Positions 24,225 to 35,563 of a DNA stretch of 64,000 nt are shown here, piece after piece. The notes under the pieces were generated by a model. The model was given only the letters and a program-made list of their open reading frames with translations, searched no databases and was not told the origin of the DNA. The stretch comes from Rhineura floridana (Eukaryota; Chordata; Lepidosauria; Squamata; Rhineuridae), in the NCBI RefSeq assembly GCF_030035675.1, contig NC_084480.1, positions 14,217,263 to 14,281,262 on the forward strand, given 5' to 3'. Position 1 is the stretch's first letter; every line of letters begins with the position of its first letter. The translations under genes were made by a program, and so were the position numbers.

Positions 24225-24400
24225 TTTAAAGCACATTTGATGCACCTTTAAAGCACATGGCTTTCCCTCCAAAGATCCTGGGAATTCTAGTTTGTTAAGG
24301 GTGCTGGGAGCTGTAGCTCTTGGGGGTAAACTACAGTTCCTAGGATTGTTTGGAGGAAGCCATGTATTTTGTGGCCAACAATAACAGTGACCTATCTTAA
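24225..24400. mobile_element. Foldback MITE, family D
   Basis: 'aaagcacatggctttccctc' and 'tcctgggaattctagtttgt' pair with 'aaactacagttcctaggatt' and 'ggaagccatgtattttg'. Same family as 16,378 and 55,045. Confidence 0.7.
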
Positions 24401-25247
24401 AGGGTTGTAAGAATGACTGAGATGACGAATGGAACACGCCACAACATGTTGCCCTGTGGAGTGCTCCAGTTCAGTGTTCCAGCCAAGAAGCCCCTGAGTG
24501 AAGAAGTCAGCACTGGGATCAGCCCCTGACAAGGAAAAAAAATCCTTTCCAAAATGTGGCAGGCACCAATACAATTTGGCATTTCTTGAGAAAAGCCAGT
24601 TGTTTTCTCTCTTATTGCAGGATGCTCCATCCCCCTCCCCCAGCAGTCAGTCAGCATTTATCACAGGGTTGCTTTGGTTCCCTCCCTTGCCTTCAGGATA
24701 TTTTTGTAAAGTTATATTGTATTTTTACAAACCTTGAGGATTCCCCCAGGAGGCTGATACTTCCCTTCCGTAGGTGGCTGGTGGTGTTTTGGCTATGCAA
24801 GAATCAGCACTTGGAGAACTGAGTTTGCGATGGTTTCTGTGAAATGATTACAACACTTTATTGAGCATCTATTTATCCAGATTTGCTTACACAAAACGTA
24901 TGCGAAGATTATTTATTTCCCAATGCATTTCCCTGTCACTTTCCAACCTTTTTAAAGCGGATTTCTTGCACTAGGGAAATGCATTTTAATCCACTTTAAC
25001 TGCTGTTAAACTCCCTCTCCTCTCCCCCCCACCTGGCCAAAGTAGTGGCAGTATGTAGGCACACATTCTGTCAAGGAATACTCTTTATTTCTGTTACTGT
25101 GAAAATGGCTTGGCACCGGGACAGGGCAGGCTAGCCTATTGTTTCATTTCAGGCCAGCTAGGGGCAGAGAGTTTAGCCAACTATAGGCCAATTGAATACA
25201 ATGTATATTGAAAGTGGGGGACAGTTCAATGGAATTTCCTCTCAGGT
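24401..25247. other. No gene seen; one low-copy repeat segment
   Basis: At 24,900-25,000 a segment ('caatgcatttccctgtcact') recurs at 50,110-50,200, so it belongs to an unclassified interspersed repeat. The rest is unique. Confidence 0.4.
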
Positions 25248-25259
25248 AAGTGTGTATAA

Positions 25260-25639
25260 CAGCTGGTATAGCACAGTGGGGAGGAGATCCTGGCTTGGAG
25301 TCCAGAGTCTGTGAGTTCAAATCCCTGCTCGTGTCTCCTGGGTGTAAAGGGCCAGCTAAAGATCAACCCCACAGTGAGTGACTGAGGGGTTACGTGCCCT
25401 GCCACCTGTGCAGCCATGGGCAAGCTGCATAGTCCCAAGGAGCCCGGTTGCCCCCTAGCTGGCAGTTGCAAACAAGGAAGGGGCTGGCTTGTGCAGCTGT
25501 GGCAAGCTGAGCAGGCCCTAGCCAGCTAGGGAGGACTAGCCTTAGAGGGAGGCAATGGTACACCCCCTCTGAATACCGCTTACCGTGAAAACCCTATGCA
25601 TAGGGTCGCCATAAGCCGGGATCGACTTGAAAGCAGTCC
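25260..25639 (+). mobile_element. Long tRNA-headed SINE with BovB tail, 380 bp
   Basis: Flanked by a perfect 12-bp direct repeat, aagtgtgtataa at 25,248-25,259 and 25,640-25,651. The head has a pol III box A (tagcacagtgggg) and box B (gagttcaaatcc). A 200-bp body follows that is not in the ordinary Sauria SINE. The end is the BovB/Sauria tail: 'gaataccgcttaccgtgaaa', 'atagggtcgccataagccgg', 'gacttgaaagcag'. A second copy lies at 46,751-47,124 on the other strand. Confidence 0.85.
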
Positions 25640-25651
25640 AAGTGTGTATAA

Positions 25652-26180
25652 GACTACAGCCTTAAAATGGTAAACCGGATCCTGCTGTTTTACAGAATTA
25701 CTAATGAACAGAGTTATAGGAACTGAAAGAAACTTTCTGATTTGCCAGTTAGTCTGAATGTCAGCGTCCTGGCCGACTACCAAATTCCAGGATGTGAAAT
25801 CAGAGGGACTGCTTTCAATAAGACATGTTGCTATTGTTGTTTCAAAAAGAACACATGGTAACCTTCAGAGATGGAGCACTCTGTACATGCTCAGAGACAC
25901 TCAGCTCAAGGAGCCAGAATTTCTGAACATAACGTTTGGCAGTGCTGTTGTCCTAATTTGGCCCATAAACGGCTAAACTGCCTCTACTGATAACCAATAA
26001 AACAGACTAATTAAACATCACACGTCTTTTGTTCCATATTCCCCCTGGGGTTGCTAATGACTCGACTGGCCTCTAGCTGTGTCTGTAACACCAGCTTGAT
26101 CTACCACAATTAGCAGGTGATAATGTTTCCTCTCCATCTACCATGTGAAATTTCTGCATATTGAGCCACTGGTTAAAGGC
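25652..26180. other. No gene or repeat recognised
   Basis: Unique sequence without coding signal. Confidence 0.4.
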
Positions 26181-26184
26181 AGAG

Positions 26185-26530
26185 TATGGTATTTATTTGT
26201 TTATTTTATCTAACTTAATTTATATACCGCTTGATTGTGATAAAGCCTCTAAGCTGTTAACAAGGAATATTAGCATTATCCGTTAAAAAACAATTAAAAA
26301 CAAGTAATTACAACATTTCAAATATAATGACTAACAAGATATTAAAACACATCAACATCTGTGAGCCTGAGTAGGCTTGCATAAACAAAAATGTTTTAAG
26401 CAGGCCCTGGAAAGAGTACAGTGAAGGTGCCTGGGAGTTCCAAAGTGTAGGTGCTGCCACGCTAAAAGAACAATTTCTTACAAGTGTGGCATGAGTATGC
26501 GGAATTCTACAGGATTCAAATTGTAATACA
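26185..26530 (-). mobile_element. L2 3' end, minus strand
   Basis: Minus frame keeps [19 protein letters not shown] and LLKTFLF, the C-terminal part of L2 proteins; the A/T-rich 3' end is at the left (tatataccgcttgattg). Confidence 0.7.
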
Positions 26531-26582
26531 ATAAAATGCAGTACGTAAGAAATAAAAGAAGTAATCAGATACATTTAAAAAG

Positions 26583-26705
26583 CATACAGCATCTAACACA
26601 GCGCATTACAGTTGCTAGGCAGAAAAATCATTCAGTGGTCTGCCAAATCCCCCAACAATTTTCAAGTGGTCCATGGGAGGAAAAGTTTGGGACCCATTAC
26701 TCCGG
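26583..26705. mobile_element. hAT MITE fragment related to 41,281-41,550
   Basis: 'cattcagtggtctgccaaat' and 'tcaagtggtccatgggagga' followed by 'aaagtttgggacccatta' match the right half of the 41.3-kb element. Confidence 0.6.
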
Positions 26706-27340
26706 AGGACTGAGCCATTCCCACACCAAAGCAGTTTTGATACTTCTCCCAGCTCAGTCTCGAGGTTAAGCAAATGGCCAGTCTAAAATCTGCATACATT
26801 TACAGGAAGGATAGAGGCAAAAGAGATTATTAAATGGCCTGTAAAGTTTCTAGGAACTGCCTCACCTCCTGGCTGGGGGGAAAAACCTCAAAAGAATATG
26901 TGTGGCGGCTGGGGAGAGACTGGGAAGGTGAAGAATACACGGTGAGACTGTGATAGATTTAAACATGATGAGATCAGTCATGAATTAACTGTTCAGCTCA
27001 GCCCTAAGAAAGCAGGCAAATACATTCTCTCCATCTCCACACGTTGTATTTTGTAACTGCAGGGATGGGCTGACTTTTTTAAGAAGATTATCATTCCCAG
27101 GGTCCAACTATTTGTTTTGTAATTGGAAAAGATGATTGTATTTTCAGGATGTCTAAACAATTAAGGTAGAACTGCCCTGTGTTAAGTGGTCCTGAGTATA
27201 TGCGTGCTTGTTTAACAGCATAAGGAAATCCTTGCAGGATTCATTTTTAAGCCCACGCAACCTGGCTTTCTTTAAAAGAATCCCAATGGCTAGCAGGTTG
27301 TAGATGACTAGCCACGTTTGTAGTAGACTGTGATCTTCCT
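26706..27340. other. No gene or repeat recognised
   Basis: Unique sequence without coding signal. Confidence 0.4.
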
Positions 27341-27349
27341 TTTCCAAAT

Positions 27350-27688
27350 TAGGGTTGCCAGGTTCAGGGCCTGAGACTGATCCTGTATCTTTAGGAGAAG
27401 AGAAAGTCAGCCCAAATGCAGGTGTTCTTGCAACACTGTAACAAGAAAAATCACAAGGTGGAATTCTCCCTTCCCCCTGCACACCTTTTAAAGATACAGA
27501 AGACCTCTTGGTTGCCAGGCCCGGCCTCCAAGAGGTCTTCTGTATCTTTAAAAGTTGTGCAGGGGGAAGGGAGAATTCTACTTTGTGGTTTTTCCCATTA
27601 CAGAGTTGCAAGAACACCTGCACTTGGCTAGCTTTCTCTTCTCCTAAAGATACAGGATCAGTCTCAGGCCCTTAACCTGGCAACCCTA
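27350..27688. mobile_element. Palindromic (foldback) hAT element, 339 bp
   Basis: Perfect 8-bp target repeat ttccaaat at 27,342-27,349 and 27,689-27,696. Termini TAGGGTTGCCAGG…CCTGGCAACCCTA. Left arm 27,350-27,510 and right arm 27,529-27,688 are inverted copies, about 90% alike by eye, with an 18-bp centre. The two strands therefore give look-alike short frames (VFLQ..N.KNHKVEFSLPPA); these come from the symmetry and are not proteins. No transposase. Confidence 0.9.
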
Positions 27689-27696
27689 TTCCAAAT

Positions 27697-28810
27697 ATCT
27701 TATGTCAACCTACCTCACAAGGTTGTTGTGAGGTTAAAATCAGGAGGGGACGGTTGTCCAAATCAACGGTTGTTAACTTGGGGCCCCAACAGAACAGTGA
27801 CACTCGTCTATTGTAACCCTTACTGAGCATATGAACCTGACCACTGCATAACATGTTAAACAACGGACCATAAGAGATGAAAACATATGTAAATTGTACA
27901 ATTGCAAACTGCTATGTGCAAAAGCGTACTGTGAAAATACTGCCCTTGTGCATTTCAAAGGCTACATTGGTGCATAACCCCAATTACATTTTTATTTATT
28001 ATTTATTTTATTTATTCGCTATTAAATTTATATCCCACCTTGCTCTTTCCCACTTTGTAACCCCAGATTCTGTGCAAGGTTAAATTTAATGGTTGTGAAT
28101 GTAGAGAATCTGCCTCAGTTTCAAACTTGCATAATGATTTATTTCTCGGTTGGTGCTCCGAGAATGTTGCAAATTTAGGTTGCACAGCTACAGCTGATTG
28201 TGAGCTCTTGCGCAACAAAACTGGTTCCCCAAAAGATCACATTTTTTCCAGTAAGGAAACTGATGGGGAAATGCACCAGAAAATATAGGTTAACACTTAC
28301 TTTGACACAATATCACCTAACCTCCCCACAAACAAATCAGAGTGAATGTTCATTAAATAGGCAACATTGTCTAATCTTCCTGCAAAAAAATCAGGCATAC
28401 TCAATAAACAGACTGTCTGGAAGTGCCCTCTCTCTCTCTGAGTGCATATTTGTCAAGTAATATCAGTTGTTTAAAGTAAATTTTCATATAGGGGGAAGTG
28501 AACACATACAAAAAGTTGTTCAGAAAAGGCTTTTATTAGTTTACCATTATATACTAAAATTAAAAAAAAATTAAAAATGACAGCTTATAAAACAATATAT
28601 AAAATTATATCAGTTTAAAAATGTTTATTCTCAGCTTTAAAAAAACAACAGTAAAACAGTTGATCACACCCCCAAACTATTTTGAAAAGACCCACTTTGC
28701 ACTACTGTCTGTAGATTAATGAGAGGCTCGTGGAGATACCTGCCTTGGCACTGATAAATGCTTGTTCTCTCTACCCTGGGGGATAGGGATTAGGAAGAGA
28801 AGGAGGCAAA
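27697..28810. other. No gene; A/T-rich, possible old LINE tail near 28,000
   Basis: At 27,990-28,060 a run of TTTATT units followed by 'aaatttatatcccacc' resembles an L2 3' end on the minus strand. 28,510-28,680 is very A/T-rich. Nothing coding. Confidence 0.4.
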
Positions 28811-29035
28811 AGAACCAGTGTGGTATAGTGATTACAGTGTTGGGCTAAAACCAGGGAGACCCACTCAGCCATGAAGCTCACTGAAGCTCAGACTTAACCT
28901 ACCTCACAGGGTTGTTGAGAGGATAAAATGGGGAGAACCATGTACGCCATCTTGACTTCTTCCAATGAAAAGGCGGGATATAAATGTAATAATAAAAGTA
29001 GCAGTAGTAGCAGTAGTAGCAGTAGTAATGATAAT
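28811..29035 (+). mobile_element. tRNA SINE, family B, with (AGT)n tail
   Basis: Head 'accagtgtggtatagtgatt', middle 'ctacctcacagggttgttga', end 'aatgaaaaggcgggatata' then an A/T stretch and an AGT/AGC triplet array at about 28,995-29,030. Confidence 0.8.
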
Positions 29036-29284
29036 ACACTAATAGTTAACCAAGCAGATGCGTTCCTGGACATTACTTCTTTAACAGAAACTTTGGTACC
29101 AGAGGTAGGAATAACATGGAAAGGATAGGGATAGGTTCCTACACCCGCTCATAGGTAGTGGGGGCAGATTCAACAGGAGCTTTAAAGGGTGCCTACCTGG
29201 CACCCATCATCTCCCCCTCCCCCTCTCAATCGTATTGGATCCTTCCCTCTCCAGACCTGGGAGAAAGTAAGATGCCTTTTTAAT

Positions 29285-29445
29285 GCTAAGCAAAAACACA
29301 GGCTTGTCAGTTTCACCTTAGCAAAGCAAAGGCTTGGAAGTTTATCCATAACAAAGCAAAGACACAGGCTAGTCAGTTTCACCTTAAAGCAAAGTCACAG
29401 GCTTAGAAATTGATCCATAGCAAAGCAAAGGTCACTTTCACCTTG
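29285..29445 (+). repeat. Degenerate minisatellite, roughly 50-60-bp units
   Basis: The phrase 'aaagcaaaggcttgg', 'aaagcaaagacacaggct' and 'aaagcaaagtcacaggctta' recurs about every 50-60 bp together with 'gtcagtttcacctta' and 'atccata'. Three to four unequal units. Confidence 0.65.
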
Positions 29446-29674
29446 AAAAAAGCCTTCCTTAAAAGGAACAGCTTCTGGAGGATTCCTTACCTACTTTAAT
29501 AAATTTTATATCCCCTGCTGTCAAAATATTGGCTAAAGTGCCTTCCTAAAAAAGCACTGATGTCTTTCTCTTATCTGTAATCCACAAGAGGAAAAGTGAG
29601 ATATAGATTTTTTAACAAAATATCTAGAATCATCCCTCAAACAATAGACGCTTGAATATAGATAAAACAATCTG

Positions 29675-29758
29675 AACATAAGAAAAGCCTGCTGGATCAG
29701 GTCAATGGCCCATCTAGTCCAGCATCCTGTTCTCACAGTGGCTAACCAGATGTAGATC
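29675..29758 (-). mobile_element. CR1 3'-terminal fragment
   Basis: 'gcctgctggatcaggtcaat' and 'catctagtccagcatcctgt' are the 3' UTR of the CR1 subfamily seen at 4.3 kb, minus strand. From here to 30,265 nothing else is recognised. Confidence 0.75.
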
Positions 29759-30267
29759 TGTGTTGAAATCAAAAGGATTTATTCTGCTATGCTTCAGAAA
29801 CTGTACATTTAAAAGTCGAAAAGAGACAGAGGAGCGAATATTTCAATACTGGGATAAGTAGACACTGAGACAAATATTAACTGAACACCTATGTTTAAAC
29901 CTTTGAAGAAACAGAATGTTATAAATTGGATGGAAATATTGATTGCAGAACAATTCATGTAATCCATATTCAGCATGTTCTGCCTCCCTGCACAGGACTC
30001 TGCACGCATTCAGTGCCCACGTGAAGGAGGAGTGGGGTTGTGCCAGCTGCTTACATCTCTGGCCCCAACCTCTACATGTTCAGCTGAAGATGTGTACATC
30101 TCAGTGGTAGCCAGCTCAGGGGCTGCAGTCTCTGGAGGTCCCAACTCACATGTCTGATTCAGGAGGTCTCTGGTTGCTGGACTGAGGGTTGGTGTCAGGG
30201 GCCCCATCTGTGATCTGTCCTGTTGCCCTCATTGATTCAGCTGGTCTCTGTCCCTCTGATTCAGTGT

Positions 30268-30615
30268 CCAGGAAGTACTTTTTTACTCAGCGCATAGTTA
30301 AACTATGGAATTTGCTCCCACAAGATGCAGTAATGGCCACCAGCTTGGATGGCTTTAAAAGAAGATTAGACAAATTCATGGAGGACAGGGCTATCAATGG
30401 CTACTAGCCGTGATGGCTGTGCTCTGCCACCCTAGTCAGAGGCAGCATGCTTCTGAAAACCAGTTGCCGGAAGCCTCAGGAGGGGAGAGTGTTCTTGCAC
30501 TCGGGTCCTGCTTGCGGGCTTCCCCCAGGCACCTGGTTGGCCACTGTGAGAACAGGATGCTGGACTAGATGGGCCACTGGCCTGATCCAGCAGGCTCTTC
30601 TTATGTTCTTATGTT
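30268..30615 (+). mobile_element. Young CR1 fragment, 350 bp
   Basis: Starts in the last 45 codons of ORF2 (KYFFTQRIVKLWNLLPQDAV … EDRAINGY) and runs to the 'ttcttatgttcttatgtt' terminus. Almost identical to 22,231-23,231. Heavy 5' truncation. Confidence 0.88.
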
Positions 30616-30664
30616 CAGGTCATTGGTGGTAGTCTGGGTCATGACTGGATTGGGAACAACGAGG

Positions 30665-31165
30665 GTAAATCAGATGCACATTTGGATGTTATCTGCACAT
30701 CTTCAGTGGGGCACACATTCAAATATGCACGTGAATGTACAGCCCCCATTCCCATTCAGGTGCAACTAACCATGTGGAAATGCCAAAGTTATGTGTGATA
30801 ACACTTAGACTGGGACACATGGTCATGAGATCAGGGTTTTCCTCCCATTTTTCCTGTTTCTTTCTGGGCCTTCTCCTGGCCCAATGTACGAGGAGCCTGT
30901 CCTTCTGCCCTGGCCCGGTCAATGCATCAGAAGCTCCTGCAAGCTCCAGGTGAATAAAGCTACTGCAAGTTAGTAAGGCTAGGCTGGAAATCATGTGCTC
31001 CGGCACCCCAATTCAAGGGCCGTCACACACAGCTTTAGCATTTCCACATGGCTAGTTGCACCAGAATGGGGACATTGACTGTACGCCCAAATGTGTATTT
31101 GTATTCACATCCTATTGAAGATGCTGCACTATGGGCAAACAATATCCAAATATGCATCTCATCTA
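30665..31165. mobile_element. Long foldback element, about 500 bp
   Basis: Left arm ('cagatgcacatttggatgtt', 'gtgcaactaaccatgtggaa', 'aatgccaaagttatgtgtga') matches the reverse complement of the right arm ('cacacacagctttagcattt', 'ccacatggctagttgcacca', 'atatccaaatatgcatctc'). The centre holds about 160 bp of unrelated sequence. No clear target repeat, no frame. Confidence 0.6.
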
Positions 31166-31179
31166 TCCTAATAGCTCCT

Positions 31180-31260
31180 GATCATAAGAACACAGGAAGA
31201 ACTGCCCTATATTAAGCCAGTCTGTTTATCAAACTAGCCCAATATTGCCTACTGGAAAAA
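31180..31260 (-). mobile_element. tRNA SINE (family C) tail fragment
   Basis: 'aggaagaactgccctatatt' and 'ctagcccaatattgcctact' correspond to the tail part of the family-C SINE at 49,835-50,015. Confidence 0.5.
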
Positions 31261-31780
31261 ACTTTCCAGGGTCATCTTAAGAAGGTAGGGAAAGCTATCA
31301 CCGTTAATCCCATTTTGGCATCACTCCTTGTTCTAGAATGATGATAAGTCTCAGGATTTAAAAAAACGGAAAGCATTTACAATCTCTCTACGAGGATCAA
31401 AACCTTTGTCTGGTCCCCAGTTGGCCTCCAAATTAGGAAATGGGAATTATAATTGGCTCCTAGTACATCAAGTCTTACATTTCCTTATTAATAAAATGTA
31501 CAAATGCAAGCAACGTGTAATCTTACACCCTTTGAGTTTGTGATCTGGAACATGCCCCCAAGCTCAAAGGGGATACTATCTATAATACACAAGCTGTTAT
31601 GTAGTTTTCACACAGGAAACCTTCAGGCTCTAAACCACCTATGGGAAAGTGATATGGGGATTGAAATTGAATGGGCAGATTGGAATAATATGTGGGCAAA
31701 GAAGTCTCTGCTGTCAATATCGGCAAAAGTAAGGGAGAATACATTTAAAATACTACATAGATGGTACCTAACCCCTTTAC

Positions 31781-34700
31781 CCCCCTCTAGGATGCACACC
31801 TTAACGTGGTGAGGGGGGTTGAGAGTGCTGAAAAAGCTGAGAGCAATGCCGTCAGGAGTCTAGACCAAGAGGCTAGACTCCTAGCAGGGGCACCCAAGGT
31901 GGAATGGTCAAAGCTGAGGAACCAGACTAAGATGCATCCAGACTCAGAGGAAGGCAATGATAAACCACCTCTGAATACCTCTTACCATGAAAACCCTATG
32001 AACAGAGTATCCAAAATGCAACACAAGATAGTGCTGGAAGATGAGACCCCCAGATCAGATGGCACTCACTGAGCTACTGAGGAAGAACAAAGGATGAGTA
32101 GCGCTGTGACTAATGACGCAGCTGGGTCAAAGCCGAAAGGAAGCCAAGGGGCTGATGCGCACAGATGCAAAAGGAGAGTCCAGAGCTGTACAATGCACAC
32201 AATAGGAACATGGAATGTGAGAAGCATGAGCCAGGGAAAGTTAGAAATTGTCAAGAAAAAAATGGAACATATCAACATTACAATAATGTGAGTGAATTAA
32301 AATGGACGGGAATGGGACATTTCCAATCAGGCAACTACATAATATTTTACGCAGAACATGAGAAATTAAGAAGAAATGAGGTTGCTTTAATAGTGAGAAG
32401 TGATGTAGCAAAAGCAATTAAGAGCTATAACGCAAGGTCTGAGCAAGTTATAACAATGAGATTTAACAGGAAACCTATTAACATAACCATCATCCAAGTC
32501 TACCCTCCAATGGCAAATGCGGAAGAAGAGGAATTGGAGAGATTTTACGCAGATGTACAGGAAGGAATTGATCACACACCAAAACAAGATGTGCTGATAA
32601 TCATGGGGAACTGGAATGCAAAAGTAGGGAACAGAGAAGAACTAGGAATTGTGGGGAAATGGGGCTTAGGTGACAGAAATGAAGCAGGAGAAAGACTTAT
32701 TGAATTCTGTGAAGCCAATAATTTGTTTCTTGCAAACACATTTTTTGAGCAACTGAAAAGATGACTGTACACGTGGACATCACCAAATGGTCAATATAGG
32801 AATCAAATTAATTATATAATTGGTAGCAGAAGATGAAGAAGTTCCATACCTTCTGCGAAAACAAGACCAGGAGCAGACTGTGGTACAGATTATGAACTGG
32901 TCATATAAAAAATCAGAATAAAGCTAAAGAAGACTAACAAAGCAATCATAATGCCAAAATACAATTTAAATAATATCCCAGAAGAATATAAAGATCAAAT
33001 AAGGAACAGATTTGAGGCTTTAAACTTAATTGACAGAGAACCAGAAGAACTATGGAATGAAATCAGAGACATGATCAGGGAAGAATGCAAAAAGACAATA
33101 CCTCTCATTAAAAAGAGATAAAAACCTCAATGGATGACTGATGAAACTCCTAAAGTTAAACAGAGAAGGAAAGCAAAAGGAAAAAGAGATAGAAACACGG
33201 TTAGAACCCTAAATGCAAAAATACAGCGACTAGTACGTAGGGACAAAGAGAACTATTACAATAGTTACTGTATAGAAATAGAAGAGGACAACAAAAAGGG
33301 TAGAACAAGAGCCCTATTCCAAAAGATTAGAGAAATGAAAGGGAAATTTAAACCAAGGGTAGGGATGTTAAATAATCAACAGGGGAACAAACTGACTGAC
33401 CGAGATGAAATAAAAGGAAGATGGAAGCAATACATTGAAGAACTCTATAAAAGAGATGCCAGGATGACGGGTTCATTCACGGAGAAACCGTATGATGAAG
33501 AACCAGAAATTTTAGAATGTGAGGTGAAAGCTACTCTTCAAATACTTGGAAGAAACAAATCACCAGGAACTGATGGCATACCAACAGAGTTGCTACAAGC
33601 TACTGAGATTGAATATGCCCAAATTTTGACAAAAAATTGTCAAGAAATATGGAAAATTAAACAATGGCCCACAGACCCGAAGCGTTCCATATACATCCCA
33701 ATTCCAAAGAAAGGGAATCCCCAGGAATGCAGTAATTATCGAACTATTGCCTTAATATCCCATGCAAGTAAAATAATGCTCAAGATTCTACAACAAAGGC
33801 TCTTACCATATATGGAGTGAGAAATGCCACATGTCCAAGCTGGATTCCGAAACGGAAGAGGTACCAGAGTTCATATGGCAAACATACATTGGATAATGGA
33901 ACGGACCAAGGAATTTCAGAAGGAAATCACCCTGTGCTTTATAGATTACAGCAAAGCCATTGATTGTGTAGATCATGAAAAACTATGGAATGCCTTAAAA
34001 TAAATGGGGGTGCCACAGCATCTGATTGTCCTGATGCGCAACCTATACTCTGCACAAAAGGCTACTGTAAGGACAGAATATGGAGAAACCGATTGGTTTT
34101 CAATTTAAAAGGGTGTGAAACAGAAGTGTATATTATCACCCTATTTGTTTAATCTATACACAGAACATATCATACGGAAAGTGGGATTGGACCAAGATGA
34201 AGGAGGTGTGAAAACTGGAGGGAGAAACATCAATAATTTAAGATATGCAGACGATACCATACTCTTAGCAGAAACCAGTAATGATTTGAAACGAATGCTG
34301 CTGAAAGTTCAAGAGGAAAGCACAAAAGCAGGACTATAGCTGACCATCAAAAAGACTAAAGTAATGACAACAGAAGATTTTATGTAACTTTAAAGTTGAC
34401 AACATTGAACTTGTCAAGGATTATCAATACCTTGGCACAGTCATTAACCAAAATGGAGACAATAGTCAAGAAATCAGAAGAAGACTAGGACTGGAGAGGG
34501 CAGCTGTGAGAGAACTAGAAAAAGTCCTCAGATGCAAAGATGTATCACTAAACACCAAAGTCAGGATCATTCAGACCATGGTATTCCCGATCTCTATGTA
34601 TGGATGTAAAAGTTGGACAGTGAAAAAAAGCAGATAAGAGAGAAATCAACTCATTTGAAATGTGGTGTTGGAGGAGAGCTTTGCGCATACCATGGACTGA

Positions 34701-35563
34701 GAAAAAGACAAATAATTGGGTGTTAGAACAAATTAAACCAGAGCTATCACTAGAAGCTAAAATGATGAAACTGAAGTTGTCATACTTTGGACACATAATG
34801 AGAAGACCTGATTCACTAGAAAAGATAATAACGCTGGGAAAACAGAAGGAAGTAGAAAAAGAGGAAGGCCAAACAAGAGATGGATTGATTCCATAAAGGA
34901 AGCCACAGATCTGAACTTACAAGATCTGAAGAGGGTGGTTCATGACAGATGCTATTGGAGGTCGCTGATTCATAGGGTCGCCATAAATCGTGATTGACTT
35001 GAATAATAATAATAATAATAAAATTTTATTTATGAGTCGCCTATCTGGCCGAATTAATGGCCACTCTAGGTGATGTACATTAATACAATAAAATACAATA
35101 TACAATCAATAAGACCATCATTCATCTAAACACCACTCTACCAATTAATAACAACATTAATAACTAACCCGCCCCAGAGATCCCATAGGCTTGCCTGAAT
35201 AGCCAGGTTTTCAAGGCCCGGCGGAAACCTATTAGGGAGGGGGCATGGCGAAGATCGAAAGGAAGGGAATTCTAGAGGGTGGGGGCCACAATCGAAAATG
35301 CCCTCTCTCTGGTCCGCACCAGTCTCGCTGTTTTAACTGGTGGAACCGAGAGAAGGTCTTGTGTGGCTGATCTCGTCAGGGGGCATAATTGGTGATGCTG
35401 GAGGCGCTCCTTCAGATAAACTGGGCCGAAACCGTATAGGGCTTTAAAGGTCAACACCAACACCTTGAATTGGGCCCGGTAAATAACTGGTAGCCAGTGT
35501 AGATCTACTAACACCGGAGTAATATGATCACGGCGACGGCTTGAAGGCACATAACAACAACAA
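31781..35563 (+). mobile_element. BovB (RTE) LINE, nearly full length but decayed, carrying an L2
   Basis: Begins with the BovB 5' region ('gatgcacaccttaacgtggt'). The endonuclease part is at 32,165-32,760 (IIMGNWNAKVG), the reverse transcriptase pieces at 33,134-33,820 (SPGTDGIPTELLQA, YIPIPKKGN, NYRTIALISHASKIML) and 34,115-34,339 (SPYLFNLYTEHI, catalytic YADD in LRYADDTILLAE). The 3' end is 'atagggtcgccataaatcgt', then, after the inserted L2, 'cttgaaggcacataacaaca'. Several stops and frame changes separate the pieces. RTE elements of this type are known to have moved between species in reptiles; this copy alone cannot show that. Confidence 0.9.
35004..35539 (-). mobile_element. L2 fragment inserted in the tail of BovB
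   Basis: Minus-strand copy of the same L2 subfamily as 9,556-10,862. Its frame 35,550-35,272 shows HITPVLVDLHWLPVIYRA and LTFKALYGFGPVYLKE. Its TTA tail sits at 35,004-35,020. The BovB bases cttgaa are duplicated on both sides (34,998-35,003 and 35,540-35,545). Confidence 0.88.

Noticed and set aside
27153-27631. Two similar frames on opposite strands (VFLQ..N..NHKVEFSLPPA), looking like a conserved protein
   Set aside because: They are the same DNA read from both arms of the hAT palindrome at 27,350-27,688.
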